In this document: in pieces, positions 45,361 through 54,342 of the stretch
Layout: every line of letters starts with the position of its first letter
Numbering within the stretch: the first letter of the stretch is position 1
From: Auriscalpium vulgare
Taxonomy: Eukaryota; Basidiomycota; Agaricomycetes; Russulales; Auriscalpiaceae
DNA length: 64,000 bases
Direction of reading: 5' to 3'
Assembly (NCBI GenBank): GCA_019915015.1
Contig: JAHBBC010000011.1
Coordinates: 1,426,001 to 1,490,000 of the forward strand
Position numbers and translations under genes: made by a program
The notes under the pieces: model-generated
Database searches by the model: none
Seen by the model: the letters and a program-made list of their open reading frames with translations, nothing else
What the model was told of the DNA's origin: nothing

Positions 45361-46973
45361 CTAGCCAAACCGGACCTCGCGCGCGAGTGGCTGCAGAGCA
45401 GCTGCCCACCGCGGCCTGTCGAAGCGCGGCGGGAGGGTGAGCAGACACAAGCGCAGGTCATGGTCCATTCGCTTCCGGAGACAGTCCACCAACGCGTCCA
45501 CGAATATCTCGTCCTCGGGTAGCCCATCATTTGTGGTATCATTGATTTTCAAGGTCTCCAGGGAGGGAAATGGTATGAGGCCGTCATTCGGTGCAGCACC
45601 GTGGAGTGCATCATCTACCACATGCGCGGGTGACGTCGATGGTGTAGGGAGCAGCCCGATGAGCACAGGAAATCCGCCCCGCGCATCGCGTGGAAGGCTG
45701 TTGGCAGCCCTTCCTCGGGACAGCACCGGTTCCCAGTGTTACAGCAGATGTGGAAATGTATCTCCTGGACTTCATGCATCGGCAGGTATACCCACCCGGA
45801 ATACCGCGCAGGCCATTCACGAGGAAACTCGAAGTGGAGATCCGGCTTCAAGCTTCCGTTTAGAGATGGCCGCGGGCGCCTGCCACGCATCGAGAACGAC
45901 GCCAACCGACGCGTCGACGGTCAGCGCAAGTGTTTTTAGAGGACGGAGCGGCGCAGCAAAATGCGGGAGAAGCAATGGGGTCAGCGCCGTGCTTATGCCT
46001 GCGGACCAACAAAGAGGGCGGACGGAAACTCGCGCAGCGGGCGGGATGGTGAAGTTGAGTGTTAACGCAACCAGGGCGACGTTGCCCTTGATGCAGAGAT
46101 AGCGCAGGGTGATTGGAAGGCGGATGGGGCGCGGCAATGGCGTGAGATCCACTTCTCTGCCGTCCGACTGGTACAGGCGGCGGAGGTACAGCGCCTGCAG
46201 CTTTGGCATGCGGTCGAACAGTAGCGATAGATGAGCTGGCTGATCATAACGATGTGCGATGTCGAGCGACATCTCCAATTGCGTGAGATTTCCCAACAAC
46301 AAAAAGTTGAAGGGTATCGGGAAGCTGCCTATGCCAAGGGTGGTGAGACGTGGCGCCGTCCCGGAGAACAAATGAGGGGGCAGGTCAAAACAGAGATGAT
46401 CCCACCTCTGTTCTCCGGGTAAGATATAGAGCTCCTTCAGATTGGGTGCGGGGTGGACGAACAGCTGCAGCCCGTTGACACGCGCCAAACAGCCGTGCAA
46501 AAACGTTGCGGATGGAATTCTCAGCGTCTGCAGCCGTTCAGTGACGCTCTGCGCGGCGATGAGCGCAATCATTGCCGGAATGTCCAGGTCGTCTCCGGTA
46601 TCCGAGCGGCCTCCATCTAGCGTGACGTGTATCGGCATAGCCTTATATCGCGTCAGGAATGCTTTAATCCACGGGTGCGACAGCACGTTAAAGTCGACGT
46701 CTGTCCATAGGTGGGGATGTCCGATACCTGCCTGGCGAGCTGGTGAGCCATCGCACCCGCAAGAATCGTACAGAATGAGCAACAAACCTCCCTCCAGCTC
46801 TGGCAGACGTGGGTGACGTAGATCCATCCAAGGCATCTGGCACCGCGGGACCGCGACAGCGGATCGGCGTCCCGCACGAATGCGAACATGCAAGCCAACA
46901 GTTCAGGGAGCATACAGGAGGCAGGATTGGGTGCATTGCTCTCCAAGCGTCCATGTTTCGAAGGATGTAGCAA
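45361..46973 (-). pseudogene. F-box gene, frame-disrupted
   Basis: The F-box lies at the start: MLPELLACMFAFV, then CLGWIYVTHVCQSWRE. A GTTTGT...CCAG intron then leads to AGIGHPHLWTDVDFNVLSHP and a long leucine-rich body (LQTLRIPSATF, PRLTTLGIGSFPIPFN, KLQALYLRRLYQ). After VVLDAWQAPAAISKRKLEAG the frame stops (near 45815), but the next frame continues convincingly with DLHFEFPREWPARYSGWVYL and MHEVQEIHFHICCNTGN. A third frame then gives FPSLETLKINDTTNDGLPED and WAAALQPLAREVRFG. No intron explains these shifts. Either two frameshifts have inactivated the gene or the sequence has errors. The true start is unclear; the first in-frame ATG is at 46913. Confidence 0.7.
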
Positions 46974-47074
46974 CGAGCGTGCGCGAGGCGTCGCAATCGA
47001 CTCCCCAGAATCACAGCGGCGAAGGCCATGTCCACGTGAACAAGGGCACTTGTTGGATTCGCGGCATCTGCCAC

Positions 47075-47968
47075 TTACTTTGAGGATGGAGTATCCGCTC
47101 GTTGCCAGTTCGCTTCCAGACGACGCCGATCTTCATCATCAATTCGCTCACGGAATATGCACTGCCGGGAGACTAAACTGCGAAGCATGTCCTTGACGGC
47201 GTGATGCCAGGGATTGAGGGCGCGTAGGATAAAAACCGAGGAAGCTATAAACAAGATCGAGTATAAGCATCTTTTCAGACGGATAGGCTTACATAGTGGC
47301 ACATACGGAAGAAGCATCGTCGCCAGCAATATAGTCGTCGCGTTGTGATGCACACATTCAAGATGTCACCATAGACATATGCGAGTGCCTAAAAATTGCA
47401 ATGAGAACAACATATAAAATGAAAAACCTGGGAGGCGACTCACCTCCATTACCCGTGTTTCCCCCCTGTACATCTCAGTGGCATATTGCTGATAAGGCGG
47501 TACGAGTTCAGCAATCACACCAAGGGTGTCGCCGATCACCTGAGAGTATGTCGATACTACCTGCTGAACCCACTGTGGTTAAGTCAGGCGTCGTTCGTGT
47601 GGTAATTATTTGCGAGAGTAATTGCACACCTGAGTTACGAATCTGATCGCACCTCACACTATCTTTGCAATCCTTGATTGCGACGACACACCGTTCTCCA
47701 CAGCGAGAAAGAAGGATCCCAACAGGGCAGTGATCTGATCAATTTTCTGTATGAAGTGAAAAACTTCGCTGGCCTCTGTGAACACTGAATATTGTCTTGT
47801 AAGATCCGCCTGCACAGTGTCCGGCGTACAGGGTTGGAAGTCAAGGAGCTCGGATGGCTTAAGGTTAAGGTCGTTCAAAAGCTTCTGCGCTTTCGCGTCG
47901 AAGATCGGATTCGAAAGGTGCGCGACTTGGAAGAGACTCGGGAAGTCCTGGGACTGAGGTGATTCCAT
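47075..47968 (-). pseudogene. DUF7708-like pseudogene with in-frame stop
   Basis: Second copy of the gene at 29480, on the minus strand. It starts MESPQSQDFPSLFQVAHLSN, followed by PIFDAKAQKLLNDLN and FHFIQKIDQITALLGSFFLA. The signature Trp codon is now a stop: TGA at 47656-47654 stands where the other copy has TGG in VWGAIRF. Behind it the reading frame and the intron resume: WVQQVVSTYSQVIGDTLGVI, PPYQQYATEMYRGETRVMEA, AYVYGDILNVCITTRRLY, then VLRALNPWHHAVKDMLRSLV. It ends early (NWQRADTPSSK), without the long coiled coil of the first copy. All intron positions match. It directly precedes the disrupted F-box gene. Confidence 0.85.
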
Positions 47969-48290
47969 GGTAAGGACATGAGGGCACTGAAGGATTACAA
48001 GGACACCGAACGGTGGGGAACCGCTGCCGCCGCCGAATTGTGTGACGTCCGTTCCCTGCCGGGCCGTCGCCTGCCGGTCGTCGTTCTTGATTGAACTTCA
48101 AGCTTCACGGTTGTGCAGGTCTTGCGTTCGACGAGGTCACCCTCCCAGATCGTTTCCTTCACTTCTCCCTCTCGGCAAACATATCATGTAAGTCACTCAT
48201 TTGTCTGTGAACTGGATCGTCATCGATACTAAGTATGCGGCGTGGGCCCGGGTGAAGGTCTACTTATCATGAACTATCCGATGCCTCAGG
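47969..48290. other. Intergenic region
   Basis: About 0.32 kb between the DUF7708-like pseudogene and the first orphan-family gene. It should hold promoters for both directions; no gene seen. Confidence 0.4.
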
Positions 48291-48740
48291 ATGGATGCCC
48301 CATCCCGCCAACTTACGAGCCCTCCCGCAGACGATACCTACATGGCTGAACTCCAGCCTACCCTAACAGCCCCTCCTCTCTACCAACCTGGCCGCGTTCG
48401 CTTGCGAGTATTTGGCTACGCCCTCACCGATGCATTCCTCTATGCCAATAACATCGGGCGTCTCGACACGTGGAGCCACGTCTCAAGTGCACGCTCCCAG
48501 GCTGTCACCAAAATCACTTACGCGAGTGGCCTTGAGCAGGCCAGTACCGTCAAGACTGTCTTCACCGGCAAAATTCAGAACGATCCCCGAGGCGTTCCTG
48601 AACCCGAGTATGCACTATGCTTGGTGGTGGCGAACAACAAGACGGAGAAAATGAGACAAGGGCCGTCGGAGGAGGTCACTCGACGCGCAGAGTGCATGGT
48701 CGGTGATCTGACGCCGATGTGGTACAGGATGTCGGGCTAG
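48291..48740 (+). CDS. Orphan family protein, copy A (149 aa)
   Basis: Unknown family shared with copies at 49042, 49822 and 52653. Copy A encodes MAELQPTLTAPPLYQPG, RVRLRVFGYALTDAFLY, then NNIGRLDTWSHVSSARSQAV, TKITYASGLEQASTVKTVFT and PEPEYALCLVVANNKTEKMR, and ends GDLTPMWYRMSG. It lacks four residues (DYCV) found after AFLYD in B and C: an in-frame 12-nt gap. Just before the start, an extra C relative to B and C shifts the upstream frame (PQDGCPIPPTY), so its N-terminus is shorter. No signal peptide, membrane helix or known catalytic motif. Whether it is expressed cannot be told. Confidence 0.6.
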   Translation: MDAPSRQLTSPPADDTYMAELQPTLTAPPLYQPGRVRLRVFGYALTDAFLYANNIGRLDTWSHVSSARSQAVTKITYASGLEQASTVKTVFTGKIQNDPRGVPEPEYALCLVVANNKTEKMRQGPSEEVTRRAECMVGDLTPMWYRMSG

Positions 48741-49041
48741 AGGCAGGTCTTCATGTCGGTTTCTCAACCTCAATACGTTCTCATTGCTTTCACTCCTTTC
48801 AGTGACATGCGCATTGCTTTGCTGCCCTTGCTCTCACTGTCTCTTCGCATTGCTATGTTGGTAATATTTGTACGATACTTTTTTCCGAGCGCTTCGTATT
48901 GTCTCAGTCACATGACCGTGTTCCATGTTGTGTTTAAAGCTCTTCTGTGTCGTCCTCCCTGCAGTGCACGTCTTCAAGTTCCTCCTGCGAGCAAAACTTT
49001 TTCGCCTTAGAGATCATGCAAGTCCTTTTTTCGTCCAAACG
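48741..49041. repeat. Duplicated flanks of the orphan family
   Basis: The first part (48741-48890) resembles the 3' flank of copy C (53175-53320). The second part (48894-49041) closely matches the 5' flank of copy C (about 52500-52652), including TCAGTCACATGACCGTGTTC and TCCAAACGATGTCACCTGAC. The duplication unit was therefore gene plus flanks. Confidence 0.8.
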
Positions 49042-49563
49042 ATGTCACCTGACATTCGTCGGTTCAGGTCTCTCACAAGCCTTCTGAATGCCCCAGTGCC
49101 TCAGGACAGAAGCGCCATCCCGCCAAGTTTAGACCCTCCAGCAGATGATACACACATGGCCGAACTCCAGCCTACCCCAACAGCACCTCCCCTCTACCGG
49201 TCTGGCCTCACTCGCCTGCGCGTATTTGGCTTCGCCCTCACCGATGCTTTCCTTTACGACTACTGCGTCGCCAATCAGATCGGTCCTCTCGACACGGAGG
49301 CCGCCATCTCCGGCTCGCGCGTCAAAGCACTCACTGTAATCAAACGGATCAGTGGCCTCCGCAACGCCAGTGTCACCAAGACCGTCTACACCGGCAAGGT
49401 TCGGGAAAGGCAGGGCATCCTGCGGCCCGAGTATGCGCTGTGCTTGGTTCTGGCGAACAACATGAAAGAGGGGATGAGGCAACGTCCAAGGGAGGATCTC
49501 ATTCAGCGTGCCAAGCGTGCGGTTGGTGATCTCACGCCGATGTGGTACAGAATGCCGACCTAG
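49042..49563 (+). CDS. Orphan family protein, copy B (173 aa)
   Basis: Starts MSPDIRRFRSLTSLLNAPVP. The core reads MAELQPTPTAPPLYRSG, LTRLRVFGFALTDAFLYDYC, VANQIGPLDTEAAISGSRVK, ISGLRNASVTKTVYTGKVRE, RPEYALCLVLANN and VGDLTPMWYRMPT. Copy C has the same length and is about 85% identical by eye. The frame stays open upstream to another ATG at 48925 (MLCLKLFCVVLPAV), which would add a hydrophobic segment; copy C has stops there, so I prefer the start at 49042. Intronless. Unknown function; the most conserved strings are LRVFG(F/Y)ALTDAFLY, PEYALCLV and LTPMWYRM. Confidence 0.7.
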   Translation: MSPDIRRFRSLTSLLNAPVPQDRSAIPPSLDPPADDTHMAELQPTPTAPPLYRSGLTRLRVFGFALTDAFLYDYCVANQIGPLDTEAAISGSRVKALTVIKRISGLRNASVTKTVYTGKVRERQGILRPEYALCLVLANNMKEGMRQRPREDLIQRAKRAVGDLTPMWYRMPT

Positions 49564-49821
49564 AGCCTGTAGGTATTTCCACCGGTTTTTCAACTCGAGT
49601 TTTAACCGAATCCTCAGCGAATGGAGTCCGTCCGGTCGGGGCCAGTCGCTCGTCACTTTGTTCTAGTACTTGATATGGCCCGAGTAGATAGCAGTCAATA
49701 CGCAAACGACGTGCAGCGTTGATATTGACTTAAACAGCGCACGCGGCACACGTGCCAAGAAGCCGCCGACATTCGCTGCATTCAAATCTCCAGGTCGCGC
49801 GCCGACTACAAGGACTGCACA

Positions 49822-50325
49822 ATGTTAATCGCTGTTCTCATGATTTGCCTCTCCTCCGTCTATTACATCTATCGCAGGTCTAGCTCACCAACTCTACCGC
49901 CGGACGCGTCTCCCATCCCACTGTCGTTTAACTCGCCAGAAGATGATGCTCGCACGGCCAGTGACCTGCAGCCCCTTGCCGATACACCGCTTGTTTATCA
50001 ACCTCGTGGCACTCCCTTCTACTTGTTCGGCTAATTTGCTCTCGTGGATGCCTCCTCTTCGGATACTGCCTTGCCAACAACATGGGACCTCTCGACACTC
50101 CTAACCGTCTCTCTGACGGGCGGGTGAATGCCGTTCATAAAATCAGATTTAGGCACACCCTCGTCAACATTCCAAGAGAGAAATGTATCCCGAGTACGCT
50201 ATGTGCTTGATTTTGTCGAACAACAAGTCGGAGAGGGGTAGGCTAAGGGAGGGGCTGAGGGAGAACGCGCGAAGGCCGCGATTGGCCGCGACCCAACGCC
50301 AATGTGCTATAGGATGAAGATTTAA
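49822..50325 (+). pseudogene. Orphan family pseudogene
   Basis: The first open part (49822-50034) starts MLIAVLMICLSSVYYIYRRS, a hydrophobic segment absent from the other copies. It then follows the family (DDARTASDLQPLADTPLVYQ, PRGTPFYLFG) and hits a TAA where the others have LRVFGF. Homology continues past it in shifted frames: DYCLANNMGPLDT, then SDGRVNAVHKI, then YPEYAMCLILSNNKS, and finally a degraded PMCYRM. At least one stop and two or more frameshifts separate these pieces, so this copy cannot make the family protein. Confidence 0.75.
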
Positions 50326-50571
50326 AGGCGACAGGAAACCAGGATAGGCAAATAACCTTAGATGTGCCGCGCGATCAACCACGAAAAATTCATACGTCAA
50401 GCCACGCTGATTCTGCATACACCGAAATCCAAACGATATCCTCTGCGCTATCCCTCCATCACTTCATCATCCTGATTCACGCGTCACGCGTCATCCTGGT
50501 CCTACAGGCGCGTTAATCACACCGAGTTGCAATACTGGCGAAATAGACCAACCCGCAGAGAATGGCACCGC

Positions 50572-51569
50572 TCAGCACCATGCTTGGTCCGTTCCGTATC
50601 GCTCGTGAATGACTTCGAGGCGATCATGTATGGCCTCGAAAGTGCGACGCGACTCGAGGCTCTCCATCTCGTGAATCGCGGACCATTCGGGATTCAGGAC
50701 AGGTAGGTTTTCCGTGGCGCGATACAGCTCTTCCATGTCTGCAGGAAGGGGGGCATCCCGTAAGTCGACGTGTTCATGGTTCACCTCGGGCTGCGGCGCT
50801 TCCGCAGGTGGGTCGTTCTCCTCCTGCTCTAGCACCACGAGATCGCTTTCCCCGTCTTCGCTGTCTTCGTCGTCTATGGCCGTATTATTGTTATGCATGA
50901 CCCGATGGCACCAGAATGGCCCCGAAAAAGCGATCAAGATGATCTCCTTCTGCGCCGGATACATCTTGAAGACACGCCGGGCTACCTTCTCCGCCTGTTC
51001 CTTCCCCTCCTCTACATTTTTGAGGATATGTTCCATTTCTTCCTCGCCCGGGATCTGATTCGCTATCGATGATATTTAGTATAGCATCAAAACGTCGGAG
51101 TGTGGAACATGCCTGTGGCAGTCGGAGCTCGTTTACAATAGCGTTTGACCTCTACAACCAGGGGGACACGGACATCATCAATGTGAATGTCCTTCTGGCG
51201 GCGTTCGACCGAGTTCACCGGCAGCAACTGGATATTGCGATAGCTAGCCCGCAAGTAATAAACGACGAAATCAGGGATAACGGCGCTGATCTTGCTAGCT
51301 GCGATGGTGTGGGGAAGAGAGGTGTTGGGGTCGTGCCGTGCATCCTCCGCGTTGTTCACCTCCCGCTTGCACCAGATCACGGGCTGCGAGACAGCCACGA
51401 GTTCCTGGACATCGTCCACCAGCGATGAGATCATATTTCCGCACGGGCCGTACCAATAGCACTCGAGGTTGCGGACGTTCCAATGGCGACTGTATGCGAA
51501 TGCCGCCATGAGCTGGTCCTTCGTTCGGGACAGCGGGTTGAGAATACGTCCGGGGAGTCGAAAGCTCAT
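50572..51569 (-). CDS. PD-(D/E)XK nuclease-like protein, 315 aa
   Basis: Two exons (51113-51569 and 50572-51062) are joined by a 50-nt intron with a GC donor and ATAG acceptor and a good branch site (TACTAAAT); together they make 948 nt. The motif IPDFVVYY (D100), then after ~40 residues VPLVVEVKRY (E140, K142), is the PD...ExK layout of restriction-endonuclease-like folds. Behind it a helix (KEQAEKVARRVFKMYPAQKE) and a strand (IILIAFSGPFWCHRVM) fit the rest of the core. The C-terminal third is acidic (DDEDSEDGESDLVV, EQEENDPPAEA) and ends ERYGTDQAWC. The start is the ATG at 51569; an in-frame ATG at 51695 would add 42 residues. Nuclease activity is inference. It sits among orphan-family copies on the opposite strand. 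Confidence 0.68.
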
Positions 51570-51790
51570 AGTCGCGGTGTTGCAGGCAGTAATGCAGGGA
51601 GTTGGGAGATTATGGCGGCTGCCAGGATTGCTGCCCCATTGCTTTATACATGCGTCGGATGTCCCCTTTGCGTCGCGAAGACTGTCAGTCTCCATTGTCC
51701 TAAACTTACCCTGTTGTCCCTGTTGTTTGGACGCTTCGATTATCGCGATAAGGAACCAACGGCGAGGGACTCACTTTGGACTCCGCTTGC

Positions 51791-52430
51791 CAGTGAACTT
51801 GGTGAGATGCGAAGCATACTCACATTTGGAGAACAATTGACATGAATTAGCCAAGTCATAGTACGCAGCAGAACAATGCACTTTGATGTCAAGTCATACA
51901 CAGCTGCGACCCCGGCGCCCGGTTGCTAGTCCGCTTCTCGGCCAGGGATAAGGAGGGGCGGCACGTAGCATCAGACGGTCAACTGTTGCCAGTGAACGCC
52001 GAGATACGAAGCATACTCACATATGGAGAAAAATTGACACGAATTAGCCAATTCGTAGTACGCAGAGAGCCGCGACCCCGCCCGGTTGCTAGTCCGCTTC
52101 TCGGCCAGGGGTGAGGAGGGGCACGTAGCATCAGATGGTCAACTGTTGCCGGTGAACTTGGTGAGATACGAAGCATACTTACATATGGAGAATAATTGAC
52201 ACGAATTAGCCAACTGTCATAGTACGCAGCTTAATTACTTTTGCAGAACAATGCACTTTGATGTCAAGTCATACACAGCTGCGGCCCCGCCGGTTGTTGG
52301 TGAGATACGAAGCCGAAAAGCCAAGTCATAGTACGCAGCTGCGGCCCCGCAAGCGAAGCACACTTACTTTTGGAGAACAATAACCTTTGACGATAAGTCA
52401 AGTCATAGAATCATACGCAACTGAGGCCCC
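51791..52430. repeat. Degenerate tandem repeat array, unit about 160-200 bp
   Basis: Units begin with GTGAACTTGGTGAGATGCGA-like sequence at 51793, about 51992, about 52152 and (truncated) about 52297. Recurrent strings are GAAGCATACTCACAT, GACACGAATTAGCCAA, CATAGTACGCAGC, CAGCTGCGGCCCCG and GGTTGCTAGTCCGCTTCTCG. Copies differ by indels, and the last ones are shortened. The array fills the gap between the nuclease-like gene and orphan copy C. Confidence 0.85.
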
Positions 52431-52652
52431 GGAAGAATAAGGACAGGAAGGACAGGGAACTTGAAGGACATGACCATGATGCAGCCGCCAGCGCTTCCGA
52501 GCGCTTCGTTTTGTCTCAGTCACATGACCGTGTTCCATGTTGTATTTAACTTAAACTAGCTCTTCTGTGTCTCCCTGCAGTGCGCGTCTTCCTCCCCGCG
52601 GACAAAACTCTTTCGCCTTAAACATCATGCAAGTCCTTTTTTTGTCCAAACG

Positions 52653-53174
52653 ATGTCACCTGACCTTCGTCAGTTCAGGTCTCTCACAAGCCTTCTATAT
52701 GCCCCAGTGCCTCAGGACGGAAGCGCCATCCCGCCAAGTTTCGACCCTCCAGCAGATGATACACACATGGCCGAACTCCAGCCTACCCCAACAACCCCTC
52801 CCCTCTACATGCCTGGCCGCACTCGCTTGCGCGTATTTGGCTTTGCCCTCACCGACGCTTTCCTTTACGACTACTGCGTCGCCAAACAGATCGGTCCTCT
52901 CGACACGTTGAACGCCATCTCCAATTCGCGCGTCAAAGCAATCACTGAAATTAAGCGAATCAGTGGCCTCAGCAATGCCAGTGTCACCAAGACCGTCTAT
53001 ACCGGCAAGGTTCGGGAAAGTCAGGGCATCCTGCGGCCCGAGTATGCGCTGTGCTTGGTTTTGTCGAACAACAAGACAGAGGAAATGAGGCAACGTCCAA
53101 TGGAGGATCGAATCCTGCGTGCGAAGCGTGCGGTTGGTGAACTCACGCCGATGTGGTACAGGATGCCGAACTAG
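52653..53174 (+). CDS. Orphan family protein, copy C (173 aa)
   Basis: Starts MSPDLRQFRSLTSLLYAPVP. The core reads MAELQPTPTTPPLYMPG, RTRLRVFGFALTDAFLYDYC, VAKQIGPLDTLNAISNSRVK, ISGLSNASVTKTVYTGKVRE, RPEYALCLVLSNNKTEEMRQ and VGELTPMWYRMPN. It is almost colinear with copy B and has the same 5' flank (from about 52500) and copy A's 3' flank. Differences from B are mostly substitutions that keep the frame, which suggests selection on the protein. Intronless, no signal peptide, no known domain recognised. Confidence 0.7.
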   Translation: MSPDLRQFRSLTSLLYAPVPQDGSAIPPSFDPPADDTHMAELQPTPTTPPLYMPGRTRLRVFGFALTDAFLYDYCVAKQIGPLDTLNAISNSRVKAITEIKRISGLSNASVTKTVYTGKVRESQGILRPEYALCLVLSNNKTEEMRQRPMEDRILRAKRAVGELTPMWYRMPN

Positions 53175-53795
53175 AGGCATGTCTTCATGTCCGTTTTTCA
53201 CCTCATCGGTGTTCTGATCGCTTTGACTGCTTTCAGTAACACACACCTTGTTTCGCTGCCCTTGTTCTTACCTCGCTCTCGTCGCATCGCTATGTTTGTG
53301 ATCTTTGTACGATACCAGTCGACTCTAGCATTTCCGTTCTGCCCACCATCCTTTCAAACACTTGTATTCCGCAGTATCCTCAGAGACAGCGAATGGAATA
53401 CACCTAGCCCTGTTTTGCGCATCTGTCATTCGATAGCCTAATGTTCAGTTACCCATGTAGATCACTCCGCTCGAAGACAGTCAGTCTTTGTACTCGCCTC
53501 TGCTTTGACTGTGGTCTCAAGCTCGTATCGCAAGAGGCGTGGCGCATGCTCAGCGTAGGCACCCCACGTTTGGGACGGCGGGAAGCTTATGTACCGCGTT
53601 TCAAGCGTCGCAACTCGCAACCAGAGAAACTCAAACAATGAGCAAATATATTCTGACCTTGACTGCTCAATGACAACGTATACAAGAAAGCCCGCGCAAA
53701 ATAGATCGCAATGACGGGCGATCGATACCTGACAGAACCGTCATGTCTTGTTCGACGGCGCCACAGAGTATGAACAGAGACTCACGCAAGATCGC
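53175..53795. other. Intergenic region
   Basis: The first ~150 bp is the duplicated 3' flank of the orphan family. The rest has no gene I can support. Confidence 0.45.
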
Positions 53796-54342
53796 CTAGT
53801 TCCAATCGAAGTACCCGACGCCTTCGAAAGTCACCTCTCCGACCCCGCCTCCCACGAAACCCCCAGCCACAGCGTCGTCGACCATGAATGTGATGGTGAG
53901 GATGTCAGCCTCCGCAACGATGCCGATGACGTTCCTTCCCGACTTCAGGGTGTCCCAAGAACCATATCCGAGGGTTCCTCCGGTGATATCAAGGCCACCT
54001 CCGATACCGAATGCCAAACCGGTGCCGCCGTGACCATCGGTAGTGTTGAGGGTCACGTAGCTCGCAACAAGACCGGCAACGATGTTCGCGTTGGCGGGGA
54101 TGAAGTTGGGCCAGTCCTCCAGATCGCCCTTGGTTGGCAAGAAGTCAGGCTTGGTGATGCCGAGGTCTTCGATCTGCTCCTCTGTGTATGTAGTGATATC
54201 CCTGGGAGGCAGCAACCATAAGACACGACGTTGAGCAAAGAAAGAAAAGAAGCAAACTCACTCGGACTGGATACAAAGAGACGAAGCCTATTTGGTGAAG
54301 CAACTGGCGCGGTCAATGACGATGTTGGCTTACGAAGGCCAT
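53796..54342 (-). CDS. Glycine-rich small protein, possibly VapA-like beta-barrel
   Basis: Three exons: 54334-54342 (9 nt, MAF), 54262-54287 and 53796-54201; together 441 nt, 146 residues. The product continues with ASSLCIQSEDITTYTEEQIE, DLGITKPDFLPTKGDLEDWP, NIVAGLVASYVTLNTTDGHG and GTGLAFGIGGGLDITGGTLG, and ends GVGEVTFEGVGYFDWN. Alternating hydrophobic and Gly residues suggest a beta-barrel. The pattern recalls the R_equi_Vir/VapA fold, of which fungal relatives are known, but that is a weak resemblance. No signal peptide. Upstream sequence at 54343-54560 is promoter-like. Use of the tiny first exon is inferred from frame and splice sites. Confidence 0.6.

Noticed and set aside
45611..45820. 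Intron GTGAATGG...GTCCAG to repair the F-box gene frame
   Set aside because: It would remove the well-formed FPREWPARYSGWVYL segment and lead to a shadow-like reading frame.
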